64,000 nucleotides of DNA from Legionella saoudiensis. Its GTDB lineage: Bacteria > Pseudomonadota > Gammaproteobacteria > Legionellales > Legionellaceae. A program made the position numbers and the translations under genes. The notes under the pieces were generated by a model. The model had not been told where the DNA came from, did not search any database, and saw nothing but the letters and a program-made list of their open reading frames with translations. This document shows, one piece after another, positions 36,754 through 45,836 of the stretch (positions are counted from its first letter, which is position 1; each line of letters begins with the position of its first letter). The DNA is taken from assembly GCF_001465875.1 (NCBI RefSeq), contig NZ_LN901321.1, positions 218,689 through 282,688 of the forward strand. Direction: 5' to 3'.

Positions 36754-38370
36754 TCATTGGGAGTTGGTCAACACTGATGAAGGGATATAATCAGAATCAT
36801 CATGCTTATCTAACCCCGAACCAAAAAATTTCATTCCTCTACTTTGCTTCGGAGGTTCTTCAGATGTTCGCAACGTATTTTTTGGAAGTGCATCAGAAGT
36901 AGAGCTTGGGCTCAACCTTTCCATCAGGGGCTTCTCTTTGGGTAAGGGGTCGGGAGCTGATTTTTTACTTTGGAAGAGGGTTGGCCAAGTAAACGCAACC
37001 GATACGAATACTAAAACGATTGGAGACAATATTGCCATAGTAACAGTTAATGCAAATTTTTCTCCTATTGCCTCACCCAGCGTTTCACCCACGTGAATTC
37101 CGCTTCGAATTCCCCCGGCAACTGAATAAGCAAGAGAATCACCTATCAAAGCAAATAGCTTGAGCATATTGATGGCTCCATGCTTTATTTTTTGCGCTTT
37201 TGTGGGATTTTCTTCCAGTGGTTGATATATTGATGCAAACTTTTCTCTCAGATCGACATAAGTTTTCGGGTTAAAGACTTTATATACCTGGGAAAAAGTA
37301 TTAACCACCATAGTCGTTGAAGTGCATATCGCAGCAAGCGCATGGGCTAAAAAGGTACTGGAATTCACCCCTAAAGCATCGAAAAGCCGATTAACCCCGG
37401 ATACGGTAGTAAACCAGGTTAATGTTGCATAAACGGCTAAAAAGACTGTACTTACGGCTCCTAATAAGACACAGCGCAAAAGACCATAGGGTTTTTTATA
37501 ATCTTCAATAAAAAGATTTTTAAACTTTGCATAATTTTCACGGATACCTACCGCTTGAAATGAATAAAAAGAAACTGCTGCAACCAAAGATAAGCCCACT
37601 GTAGCGGCCATAACCAGCGGGGTTGAGGCGAGTGCACCTGCTCCCAAGAAATTGAGCAGACCAACCAGACCTGCATATCCGGAAATACCTGCGGAAATAC
37701 AAGCCAACAAGGTTACAATACCAAAAAATAATTTTTGACCTTTATCGAATATCGTTTTTTCTTTTATATTTTCGTCAAGGGTTGTAAAGGTTTTTTGTTT
37801 TTTAGGGTGAAAGCCCGCACTATCAAGCATGGCTTGCCCACGGCTCAATAAACAAACTGTTCCGTTACATATGGAAAGCACTACCGCTAAGCCAAGGCTA
37901 AGGGCGAAAGGAGCCCCTAAAGTACTCAGCAATCCCAGACAAAATACCATACAAAGCGCCATGGACGTAACAACTTTGCCAATAACTAAAGGCACTCCTT
38001 TTATCAGCCTATTTCTATTTTGAGAGGGAGTTCGGGCAAACTCTTGGCCTTTACTGGAGTAGTCGGCAACTTGTAAGACCTCTTGTTTCGATAATCTTTT
38101 TCCACCTGCAAGAATTTCTCCCCACTTAAAGGTAAGGAAACTCCAAAAATGATGAGAAAATGGACGTATTAGAAGGTCAGTTACGCGCAGATCGCCATTT
38201 AAAATGGCTTGTTGCACTTTTTGCGATTCCTCTTCAGTAAATTGATATTGGTTAAAAGAAGAAATAATCCAATCTTTTTGAGTACGAAATTTTCTTCGTA
38301 ATACCATTATGACTTCAGGTCGTTTAGCATCTATTTGTTCTTGTTCTAATAAACTTATAATTTCTTTCAT
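36754..38370 (-). CDS. Large multi-pass membrane protein, effector-like
   Basis: A 538-aa protein of no recognised family. The first 130 residues are soluble and charged. Six to eight hydrophobic segments follow between about 135 and 465 (for example MALCMVFCLGLLSTLGAPFA and FGIVTLLACISAGISGYAGL). The last 70 residues are polar and rich in Ser, Pro, Glu and Asp, ending KHDDSDYIPSSVLTNSQ. Legionella Dot/Icm substrates often have such polar C-termini, but this is only suggestive. It stands alone, divergent from the carrier gene. Confidence 0.65.
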   Translation of the reverse strand: MKEIISLLEQEQIDAKRPEVIMVLRRKFRTQKDWIISSFNQYQFTEEESQKVQQAILNGDLRVTDLLIRPFSHHFWSFLTFKWGEILAGGKRLSKQEVLQVADYSSKGQEFARTPSQNRNRLIKGVPLVIGKVVTSMALCMVFCLGLLSTLGAPFALSLGLAVVLSICNGTVCLLSRGQAMLDSAGFHPKKQKTFTTLDENIKEKTIFDKGQKLFFGIVTLLACISAGISGYAGLVGLLNFLGAGALASTPLVMAATVGLSLVAAVSFYSFQAVGIRENYAKFKNLFIEDYKKPYGLLRCVLLGAVSTVFLAVYATLTWFTTVSGVNRLFDALGVNSSTFLAHALAAICTSTTMVVNTFSQVYKVFNPKTYVDLREKFASIYQPLEENPTKAQKIKHGAINMLKLFALIGDSLAYSVAGGIRSGIHVGETLGEAIGEKFALTVTMAILSPIVLVFVSVAFTWPTLFQSKKSAPDPLPKEKPLMERLSPSSTSDALPKNTLRTSEEPPKQSRGMKFFGSGLDKHDDSDYIPSSVLTNSQ

Positions 38371-38548
38371 TCCTATAAATCCCTTTTTAATGCAAATCGC
38401 GTAGTTTATTTATAATTTGGCAAGAATTCCATTTAAATTTTTAATTAATTACCACTAGGTATAATCCGGCAATTATTTTCATTAGAAAGATTTGACATAA
38501 GTTGCGAGTTACATTCTAATCTTATTTTTTATCATGATATGGACAATC

Positions 38549-39922
38549 ATGTCATTTTTGAAATTTTTAAAACCTGCGCCTTATCTTGATGAAATTCAAA
38601 ATAAGGACGCTGTTAAACAGCAATATCGTTATTGGCGTATTCGTACCTTTTATGCGATGTATATAGGCTATGCTTTGTTTTATTTTACGCGAAAAAGTTT
38701 TACTTTCGCGATGCCGGCATTACAAAGCACCTTGGGGATGTCCAAAACTGAACTGGGAATGATTGCAAGCATTTTGAGCTTAAGTTATGGCATCAGCAAA
38801 TTTTTGAGTGGAATTCTTGGCGATAAGTCAAATCCTCGTTATTTAATGGCGATTGGGCTAATTTTGACAGGTGTTTGTAATATTTTATTTGGATTGTCTT
38901 CCACCTGGTGGTTATTCGCTATTTTTTGGGGATTAAATGGATGGTTTCAAGGATGGGGATGGCCTGGTTGCACTAAATTATTAACACATTGGTATTCTCA
39001 ATCCGAACGTGGTCGTTGGTGGAGCATTTGGAATACGTCACATAACGTTGGTGGTGCATTAATTCCATTTATTGTTGCTGTATGTGCGCAATATTATGGC
39101 TGGCGCTTTGGCATGTTTGTGCCTGGGGTTATCTGCATTTTAGGAGGTATCTTTTTAATCAATCGTTTAAGAGATACTCCGCAGTCGCTTGGTTTACCGG
39201 CGATAGAGCAATACAGAGAAGATGGTCCTGCTTTATCAAATCAGCCCCAAGAAAAAACCGAACTTTCTGTTAAAGAAATTCTTTGGACTTACGTGTTAAG
39301 TAACCAATATATTTGGATACTGGCCATTTCTTATGTGTTTATTTATATTGTGCGAACTGCCCTTAATGATTGGAGCATGCTCTACTTAACTGAAGCGAAG
39401 GATTATTCTTTAATCACCGCAGGCAGTTGCATTATATGGTTTGAAGTAGGTGGTTTTTTTGGAAATCTGGCTGCCGGCTGGCTTTCAGACAAAGTATTCC
39501 AAGGTAAACGTAACCCCATCAATGTACTCTTTACTGCAGGTGTATTTGTCACCTTATTGTTGTTTGCATTGACTAAAGGATATACACCATTCCTCGACTC
39601 GTTATTCCTTTTCTTCTTTGGTTTTTTTATTTTTGGACCGCAAATGATGATTGGTATGGCGTGTGCTGAGCTCTCTCATAAAAAAGCAGCGGCGACTGCA
39701 ACAGGTTTTGCCGGATTTTTTGCTTATTGTGTAGGGGCGGTGTTGGCTGGTGCTCCATTAGGGGCAATTATCAAAAATTATGGTTGGGATAATTTCTTCC
39801 TCACCTTATTTATTTGCTGCTTAATTCCCTTATTGCTCATGCTGCCACTCTGGCATGTGAAGTCTCATCCGAAGCATCGTGATCATGAGGCCGAATTTGC
39901 AGGCAAATCCGAGTTTGCTTAG
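38549..39922 (+). CDS. Major facilitator of the organophosphate:phosphate antiporter family (UhpC-like)
   Basis: About 457 aa with twelve transmembrane segments. GYALFYFTRKSFTFAMPALQ, LTHWYSQSERGRWWSIWNTS and FFIFGPQMMIGMACAELSHK match UhpC/UhpT/GlpT closely, UhpC most. It may import hexose phosphates or glycerol phosphate in exchange for phosphate. There are no uhpAB sensors beside it, so a transport role is more likely than sensing. A start at 38534 is possible; 38549 fits relatives better. A hairpin follows. Confidence 0.85.
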   Translation: MSFLKFLKPAPYLDEIQNKDAVKQQYRYWRIRTFYAMYIGYALFYFTRKSFTFAMPALQSTLGMSKTELGMIASILSLSYGISKFLSGILGDKSNPRYLMAIGLILTGVCNILFGLSSTWWLFAIFWGLNGWFQGWGWPGCTKLLTHWYSQSERGRWWSIWNTSHNVGGALIPFIVAVCAQYYGWRFGMFVPGVICILGGIFLINRLRDTPQSLGLPAIEQYREDGPALSNQPQEKTELSVKEILWTYVLSNQYIWILAISYVFIYIVRTALNDWSMLYLTEAKDYSLITAGSCIIWFEVGGFFGNLAAGWLSDKVFQGKRNPINVLFTAGVFVTLLLFALTKGYTPFLDSLFLFFFGFFIFGPQMMIGMACAELSHKKAAATATGFAGFFAYCVGAVLAGAPLGAIIKNYGWDNFFLTLFICCLIPLLLMLPLWHVKSHPKHRDHEAEFAGKSEFA

Positions 39923-39950
39923 CCCTAAGACGTTATCCTGAGGGGGCACC

Positions 39951-39986
39951 CTGAATGTGGCACGAATTAATACGTGCCTCATTCAG
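39951..39986 (+). terminator. Long hairpin after the UhpC-like gene
   Basis: CTGAATG-TG-GCACG (39951-39964) pairs with CGTGC-CT-CATTCAG (39973-39986). It lies 28 bases after the stop. The spacer to 40186 shows no other feature. Confidence 0.5.
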
Positions 39987-40186
39987 CAGGTCTTTGGCTT
40001 GTCTTCAAGATGGTGCATCTTCATATTGCAGGCTACCTATTCCGATGGACTGTTTCAAATGGCGGCTCTTGGACCTAATATAAAGCTATTTTTTCCCTGA
40101 TTTTATTATGGTTTTCCTCTTTTGGATTCATTAATTAGTTTTCTTTGCTATGATAAATTTTTGTAAATCATACATAGAGTTTAAAG

Positions 40187-40714
40187 ATGAATAAATTAAT
40201 CCCTAAGTTTCCGACAGAAATAATTAATGACATCATATGCCCTAAGGATTTTTTTCCAAACAACGCCCAACTTCCTTTGTTGATTTACAAGCGTGTATTT
40301 CATTTTACTAATCCCGATGCTCAAACCATTCAAAAACTTTTAAAAGAAAACAATTGGGTTAACTCAGGGGTAGATCAAATTTATAATTATGATCATTATC
40401 ATAGTACTACTCATGAGGCCTTGGTTATTATGGAGGGAACTTGTAAAGTACAAATCGGTGGCAATGAAGGGACTTTATATACTCTTGATAAAGGAGATGT
40501 AATTGTTATTCCTGCAGGTGTATCCCATAAGAGCATTACTTCCTCGGATGATTTTAAATGCGTAGGTTCTTATCCTGAGGGCCATAAACCGGATATGAAC
40601 TACGGTAAGGCAGAAGAGCATCCAACCGTTGACATACATATTAAAAAAGTTCCACGGCCTGATTCTGATCCGATTTTTGGCCTTCAGGGGCCCTTATTAG
40701 ACTATTGGAAATAA
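40187..40714 (+). CDS. Cupin-fold protein (YjlB-like)
   Basis: This 175-aa single-domain cupin has motif 1 YDHYHSTTHEALVIMEGTCK, giving His and Glu metal ligands, and motif 2 LDKGDVIVIPAGVSHKSI, giving the last His. It suits the YjlB group, proteins of unknown substrate. It is monocistronic and convergent with the glycosyltransferase operon. Confidence 0.85.
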   Translation: MNKLIPKFPTEIINDIICPKDFFPNNAQLPLLIYKRVFHFTNPDAQTIQKLLKENNWVNSGVDQIYNYDHYHSTTHEALVIMEGTCKVQIGGNEGTLYTLDKGDVIVIPAGVSHKSITSSDDFKCVGSYPEGHKPDMNYGKAEEHPTVDIHIKKVPRPDSDPIFGLQGPLLDYWK

Positions 40715-40731
40715 CAGGGATGACAATGCCG

Positions 40732-41811
40732 TTATGGAGACGATTTTATATTTTGATGCAAAAATAAATAGATTTTTTTCATGCTCTGCTCCCAAGTTGG
40801 TAAATCCTTATAGAAATTAAGAGAGGCTAAGCCCATTTCAGTAAGTAGCAGGCGATTATTTATAAACTTGTAAATACAGTTTTTAAGAGCCTCGCTATCT
40901 CCAGGAGCAATTAAGAATCCATTCATTTCATGCTTTACTATCTCGCAGGCCCCCCCTGCACTAGAGGCAATGATTGGTAAGCCTGCTCCCATAGCTTCCG
41001 CATAAACAATACCATAACTTTCATAATAAGAGGGAACTGCAAGGAGGTCGTGTTCTTTTAATATATCTTTTAAAGAGCTCGGCTGAAGGTATCCATGAAA
41101 TGTAACATTACTTTTAATTTTTAAATTATGAATTAGTTGCTGTATTTCTTGGGTGTATTTTAGGTCACAATCCATCCCGCCAATCACTGAAAGGCGCCAT
41201 TGAGTTTTTTCTAGTGATGCAACTGCTTTTAAGAGTACATGTAAGCCTTTGTTATAAAATAAATTACCCATAAAAATAATCTGCAAGGGCTTATTTTCGT
41301 ATGAACTGGAAAAGGATTTAACTTGGTCTATGCGAACACGGTCTTTCCCGGGATACGCCACTAAATGGTTATCTTTTTTCCCAATAAGCGCCTCAATGGA
41401 TTTTTGGGTAGCTAAACTATTAAAAATATAACCGTCTACTGAGTTAAGATACCAATATTCTATTTTTTTAGTGATAAAGCGAATGAAATAATTTTTTTCT
41501 ATCTGAGCCTGTAACAGATGGATAATGCTTATAATGGGAAATCCTCTTTTTTTGAGCCGCTTATTTAGAATAAATAATGAGGCAAAATTCAATTCGTCCT
41601 CTAAAAGAAGATCTGGCGCAAAGGCTAAAATATCCTGAACCATTTTTTGAGAGAAATTGTTTTTAAACACCTCCCAAGAAGTTCTCTTTTCTTGTGAAAA
41701 AACGCGAACTATAACTCCTTGAGTACGTAAATAATTGACCAATATATGATCGTATATGTAGCCACCGGTTATCGTATTTAAAGAGCCATAAATAATCAGC
41801 CCAATTTTCAT
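40732..41811 (-). CDS. GT4 family glycosyltransferase
   Basis: This 359-aa GT-B enzyme has an N-terminal IIYGSLNTITGGYIYDHILV and a C-terminal nucleotide-sugar site. The latter comprises IIFMGNLFYNKGLHVLLKAV, then VPSYYESYGIVYAEAMGAGL with the family EX7E Glu pair, and IVKHEMNGFLIAPGD. It overlaps the PTPS-like gene by 4 bases and is the last gene of the operon, so it probably glycosylates the small molecule made by the three enzymes before it (inference). No membrane segment is seen. Confidence 0.85.
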   Translation of the reverse strand: MKIGLIIYGSLNTITGGYIYDHILVNYLRTQGVIVRVFSQEKRTSWEVFKNNFSQKMVQDILAFAPDLLLEDELNFASLFILNKRLKKRGFPIISIIHLLQAQIEKNYFIRFITKKIEYWYLNSVDGYIFNSLATQKSIEALIGKKDNHLVAYPGKDRVRIDQVKSFSSSYENKPLQIIFMGNLFYNKGLHVLLKAVASLEKTQWRLSVIGGMDCDLKYTQEIQQLIHNLKIKSNVTFHGYLQPSSLKDILKEHDLLAVPSYYESYGIVYAEAMGAGLPIIASSAGGACEIVKHEMNGFLIAPGDSEALKNCIYKFINNRLLLTEMGLASLNFYKDLPTWEQSMKKIYLFLHQNIKSSP

Positions 41812-42185
41812 GGAACTTCTCGATAAGTGGCTTGAGCAATATTATCTTCCCATAACCTAATGGTTAGCAGGCTGTTTTCGGGGCATGGTAAATGCTCCTT
41901 AAATTTTTTCCAAAGAACTTTAGAAAAAAACTCGAGGCTAGGATTCTGATTGAGAAACTCCGGAATCTCATTCAGGATTTTATCTTGGAAAAGATGAATT
42001 ATGTGATCGATATGTGATTGAACGTCGACAATATCAATAAGAAAATTATAACTATCCAAAAGCGCATTTTCTATTTCTAATTCAAAAGTATAATGGTGAG
42101 AATGCACTTTATTTTCCGGTCCAAAATCTTTGCCAAAGAGAAAATGCTGTGCGATAAATTTTTTTTGAAAAATTAAACTATGCAT
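41808..42185 (-). CDS. 6-pyruvoyl-tetrahydropterin synthase homologue (QueD fold) with altered active site
   Basis: A 125-aa T-fold protein. The three zinc-binding His are kept (His14 in AQHF, His28 and His30 in VHSHHYTFELEIE). The catalytic Cys four residues before the HxH motif is Glu24. The Asp-His pair of QueD (LDHHYLN) is replaced by Gln67-Asp68. The terminal Glu is kept (LWEDNIAQATY). A Cys-to-Glu change is known from PTPS-III enzymes that cleave the dihydroneopterin side chain, so the product should differ from queuosine precursor. It is the third gene of the operon. Confidence 0.82.
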   Translation of the reverse strand: MHSLIFQKKFIAQHFLFGKDFGPENKVHSHHYTFELEIENALLDSYNFLIDIVDVQSHIDHIIHLFQDKILNEIPEFLNQNPSLEFFSKVLWKKFKEHLPCPENSLLTIRLWEDNIAQATYREVP

Positions 42186-42195
42186 GGCTACTCCC

Positions 42196-43218
42196 TTAAT
42201 AGGTTAAAGAAACCAATAAAGCTTCTTCTGGGTGAGTATTTAATAATTGATAAGCTTTATGGGCTTGAGTTATATGAAATTGATGGCTCACAAAACGAGA
42301 GGGCTGTATTTTATTTAACATCTTTAAAACCACGCTTAATCGTCTTTTTTTATCCCATCTTCCTTGAAGTTCTGAGGCAATTGTACTGACTTGACTGGCT
42401 GTAAGTTTAATTCTATTGCGATGAAATCTTCCCCCTAAATCAATAGGGCAAGATTTTTTGCCATACCAGGAGCCAATCACAATACGTCCTTCATAACCAA
42501 TCAGTTCTATAGCAGAATTAAGTGCTGCTGGGTTACCGGTCAGTTCATAAACCAGATCTAAATGAGGGTGAATTAAACTACCGAGAAAATCGGTTAATTG
42601 CTCATGAAAATCGGGTTGGTTGGGGTCAAAAGTAGTATGTACACCCAGCGTCCTACCTAAATTTCTCCTTTTCTCATATCCATCTACGCCAATAATGAGC
42701 GAGAGAGGAAATTGTTCTAGTAATGCAGTAGTCAACAGACCCACAATTCCCAGACCTAAGATAAGAACATTTTCGCCAATCAAGGGCGAGCTATCTAAAA
42801 TGAAATTTAAAGCTGTTTCTAAATTAGGTAAAAATAAAGCATCATGTGGAGTAATATTAGGAGGTAATAATAAAATATCCTTTTTTTTCACACAAAAATA
42901 ACTTTCGTGTGGATTAAATACAAATACCCATTGATTTAATAGGTCCTTTAACCGTTCACTTCCCGTTTCAACAATTCTGCCTACAGAGCAATATCCATAT
43001 TTGAACGGATAAGTAAGCTTTTTTCGCAGCGAAGCAATATTAGAATCAAGTTCCATATTGTCAGGCATTAAGCCGCGATAAAGCATTAACTCAGTCCCTG
43101 CACTAATACCTGAAAATACATTTTGAATTAGAAGCTCATCGCTTTTAGGAGTAGGGATGGGCTCCTCCATCACGGTAACTTCATTCGGGCTATTAAAATA
43201 AAGAACATAATTTTTCAA
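42196..43218 (-). CDS. MDR-family (zinc-type alcohol dehydrogenase-like) oxidoreductase
   Basis: A 340-aa medium-chain dehydrogenase/reductase. The N-terminal GroES-like fold has SGISAGTELMLYRG where classical ADHs place the catalytic Cys, so the usual zinc ligands are not evident. The four-Cys structural zinc loop is absent. The Rossmann motif is VLILGLGIVGLLTTALLE with Asp in VDGYEKRR, pointing to NAD. It resembles BchC-like proteins. It overlaps the riboflavin-type fusion gene by 4 bases. Confidence 0.82.
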   Translation of the reverse strand: MKNYVLYFNSPNEVTVMEEPIPTPKSDELLIQNVFSGISAGTELMLYRGLMPDNMELDSNIASLRKKLTYPFKYGYCSVGRIVETGSERLKDLLNQWVFVFNPHESYFCVKKKDILLLPPNITPHDALFLPNLETALNFILDSSPLIGENVLILGLGIVGLLTTALLEQFPLSLIIGVDGYEKRRNLGRTLGVHTTFDPNQPDFHEQLTDFLGSLIHPHLDLVYELTGNPAALNSAIELIGYEGRIVIGSWYGKKSCPIDLGGRFHRNRIKLTASQVSTIASELQGRWDKKRRLSVVLKMLNKIQPSRFVSHQFHITQAHKAYQLLNTHPEEALLVSLTY

Positions 43219-44516
43219 TTTAGATTCCTTTCTATATCTGCCATGATAATAATGTCTTTGCCTAACTTATATTGTAAGATATTCTTTAATTGCGGAAATA
43301 CGTCTCTTTCCTTTGTTTCCTGGGACAAAACAGAAACGCCGCCTACAAAAATAGGGGCCATGGTGATAATGACTTTATCTACATGTCCTTCGTTAATAAA
43401 ATGAGTAATAATATTTCGCCCACCTTCCACCATTAAGCTTTTAATGCCCATAAGAGATAGCTTTTCTAAGGCTTGCTTTATATTCACCTGATCCTGTGCT
43501 GTTTTTTCTACTTCAATGATTTGGATACCCATTTCTAGAAGTATTTTTTGTTTTTCAGGATCGGCTTGGTTGGTAGTAAAAATAATTGGCGGTTGGGTAT
43601 TTTTTAAGACTTGTGAAGACAAGGGAATGCGAAGTTTACTGTCTAAAATAACAATTTGCGGATTGTCCCCTGGATAATAACGTACGGTTAATAAGGGGTT
43701 ATCCGCAATAATGGTGCCGATTCCTACTAAAATGGCATCATTTTCTGCCCGTAATTTATGAGTCATAATAAGAGATTCTTTAGAACTCAACATCAGTCTT
43801 TTTTTGCTATGACCTGAAATAGAACCGTCAAGACTTTGAGCATAGGCTAGTGTAACTACAGGTTTTTTCGGTTTTAAAAAAGAAGAACATTTTTCATAAA
43901 GTTCTTTTAACTCGTGTTCTTCAAAGACATGATTCATTTTTTGTTGCTTGGTTAGTAGATAAAAAGCATTGTGAGAATGAATCACGCCTTTCAGCGGAAT
44001 TCTTGAAGTAATATTTACGTTATATTGCGCTAATGCTTCCATCTTTGATGGGTTATTGGTAAGCAGGCGGATTGATTTTATTTTTAATTCTTGCAGGATA
44101 TGAGCCGCTACCTCATAAGTTCGCGCATCTTCTGTATGCCCTAAAGCCAAATTAGCGTCAACAGTATCTTTTCCTTGATCTTGTAAATTATAAGACTTAA
44201 GTTTTTCAATTAATCCAATTCCTCGTCCCTCTTGCCTTAGATAAATAATGAGCCCTTTACCTTCTATGGCAATTTGACTCATACTCATTTGCAATTGCTC
44301 ACCACAATCACAACGAAGTGAACCTAAAGTATCCCCGGTCATGCACTCGGAATGAATGCGTACCAGAACATCCTCACTCTGCTCTACTGCCCCAAAAGCA
44401 ATGAGCATATGCTCTTTTTCATCGTGATTGGTAGTAAACAATGAAAGTGTAAATGAACCGTATTTTGAGGGTATCGATGCAGATACTTCCTTTTTAATAA
44501 TCAGCTGCTCATCCAT
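43215..44516 (-). CDS. Fused GTP cyclohydrolase II and RibD-type pyrimidine reductase
   Basis: A 433-aa protein with two enzymes. Residues about 8-190 are GTP cyclohydrolase II: zinc Cys58, Cys69 and Cys71 in SECMTGDTLGSLRCDCG, the RQEGRGIGL loop, Tyr109, Asp130 and Arg132, and TNNPSK. The RibB (DHBP synthase) domain is absent. Residues about 216-433 are the RibD reductase (TLAYAQSLDGSISGHSKKR, LVGIGTIIADNPLLTVR, LMVEGGRNIITHFI). The RibD deaminase domain is absent. GTP would be opened and the ribosyl reduced to a ribityl pyrimidine phosphate without prior deamination. It is the first gene of the operon. ACTCCT-type pairing (AAGGAG) precedes the ATG. Confidence 0.9.
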   Translation of the reverse strand: MDEQLIIKKEVSASIPSKYGSFTLSLFTTNHDEKEHMLIAFGAVEQSEDVLVRIHSECMTGDTLGSLRCDCGEQLQMSMSQIAIEGKGLIIYLRQEGRGIGLIEKLKSYNLQDQGKDTVDANLALGHTEDARTYEVAAHILQELKIKSIRLLTNNPSKMEALAQYNVNITSRIPLKGVIHSHNAFYLLTKQQKMNHVFEEHELKELYEKCSSFLKPKKPVVTLAYAQSLDGSISGHSKKRLMLSSKESLIMTHKLRAENDAILVGIGTIIADNPLLTVRYYPGDNPQIVILDSKLRIPLSSQVLKNTQPPIIFTTNQADPEKQKILLEMGIQIIEVEKTAQDQVNIKQALEKLSLMGIKSLMVEGGRNIITHFINEGHVDKVIITMAPIFVGGVSVLSQETKERDVFPQLKNILQYKLGKDIIIMADIERNLN

Positions 44517-44797
44517 AATAATACACTCCTTAGCAATACTTAATCTGAAGAGCTAATGCCTTCAAGATAAACTGTATCCTCTTAGAGGTACGCCGTATAA
44601 CTTAGTTTAGTCTATGACAAAAGTTTATGCAGAATTAAAATTTCGGGGAAACTACGAACAAGGCTAAGGAAATCCTGAATAAAAAAGGGCAGTTTGGTGT
44701 GCCTGGCATAATCATGATTTTTCGGCAATGTAGCGATTCCTCAAGAGAAATACAGTGCGGATAGGCTTAATGGATGTAGGATAAAAGTTTCTACCTA

Positions 44798-45343
44798 TTA
44801 CTGTCCCTTGTAGATGACAGTCGCATTTGCCAAAACAATAGCTCCCTTTGTCAGTTGGGCGAGTTCTTTTCGATTAGGTCCCATTAAATGAAACACTATT
44901 TCATTATGCGCTAAAAGATAATCGGCTACAATTCGGCGATGACAGCGCCACCACACTGATTCTGCACACATGATTACCGTGCGCTGTTTATGACCTAGGC
45001 AAATGAGCTCGTTCAAACCTTGCTTGAATTCCTCTGAAAGGGCGTAGTCTGCGTAGTTATGGAAGCTCGTATTTTTCCATAAACTATTAATTTCGGGCGC
45101 TATTGTTTTACTCTTACTCCTAAGTCCCCCAAGTTGACTGAGATGAAGATAATCTAGACGTACAGCCTCTAACTCACGAAGAAGATTTTCTTGCTCATAT
45201 TGGGGATTACTTCGGGACCTAGGAATGGTTCGAATATCAACAACCAATTCAATGTGTTCATTTTTTAAAAGGGCAACAAAATCCTCAAGCAAACGAGTTG
45301 AATGCCCGATTGTGTAAAACGGATTAGCCACGACTAGATTCAT
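44798..45343 (-). CDS. DUF488 family protein
   Basis: This 181-aa protein shows the DUF488 signature: FYTIGHSTRLLEDFVALLKN, VVDIRTIPRSRSNPQYEQEN, YLHLSQLGGLR and the Cys/His stretch MCAESVWWRCHRRIVADYLL. The family is uncharacterised, found widely in bacteria. It overlaps the Tudor-like gene upstream by 4 bases, so they are co-translated. Confidence 0.88.
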   Translation of the reverse strand: MNLVVANPFYTIGHSTRLLEDFVALLKNEHIELVVDIRTIPRSRSNPQYEQENLLRELEAVRLDYLHLSQLGGLRSKSKTIAPEINSLWKNTSFHNYADYALSEEFKQGLNELICLGHKQRTVIMCAESVWWRCHRRIVADYLLAHNEIVFHLMGPNRKELAQLTKGAIVLANATVIYKGQ

Positions 45344-45546
45344 CTACAAAGACTAAGCGCTGAACCTTTGTGGGCTGCAATATGATCAGTTTTATCACTC
45401 TTTATTTCATATTGAGGCTCTTCCTCAGTCGCATGATGAGTATGTCCTTTATAATCAAAATCTGAGGTATGAACAGCAATAATAGTCCCGCTAACACGTC
45501 CAGCCTCTGAATTCCAGGTTACATGATCTCCTTTTTTAAACTTCAT
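45340..45546 (-). CDS. Hypervirulence-associated (DUF2945) Tudor-like small protein
   Basis: A 68-aa protein: FKKGDHVTWNSEAGRVSGTI, then GHTHHATEEEPQYEIKSDKT and a last HKGSAL, the conserved HVA1/DUF2945 layout (HVxWxSxxGxVxGxI). The fold is Tudor-like; function is unclear. AAGGAGAAAC precedes the ATG. It forms a pair with the DUF488 gene. Confidence 0.88.
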   Translation of the reverse strand: MKFKKGDHVTWNSEAGRVSGTIIAVHTSDFDYKGHTHHATEEEPQYEIKSDKTDHIAAHKGSALSLCR

Positions 45547-45836
45547 AAGTTTCTCCTTATCTCATCTCATGTTCGCAACTTATAATCGAAATATAAGAAA
45601 GTTTAGTATAGGTTGGGCAATGGAATTTTTCAGTAGGCCTGGTCGTTTTGAGCTAACAAACCCCTATGCAATTATTTAACAAATGATGGGGAAAAATGTA
45701 ACTCTAAGCTTAGTTAAAGAAAAGCCATTGCTGCATCATTAAGAAATAATCTCCTCTGAGCGTTTAACAAAGGACAGTTTACATTTAAGACAAAAAACCT
45801 TATTATTTGCCTATTTTTTAAACACGAGGCTTCCTG

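Noticed and set aside
36672..36902. Plus-strand 76-codon frame near the end of the multi-pass protein gene
   Set aside because: Mostly antisense to the polar tail of the larger gene, with no ribosome site.
44517..44797. Possible FMN riboswitch before the GTP cyclohydrolase gene
   Set aside because: Only a short GTA-CCTC/GAGG-TAC inverted repeat is present; the conserved RFN blocks are not recognisable.
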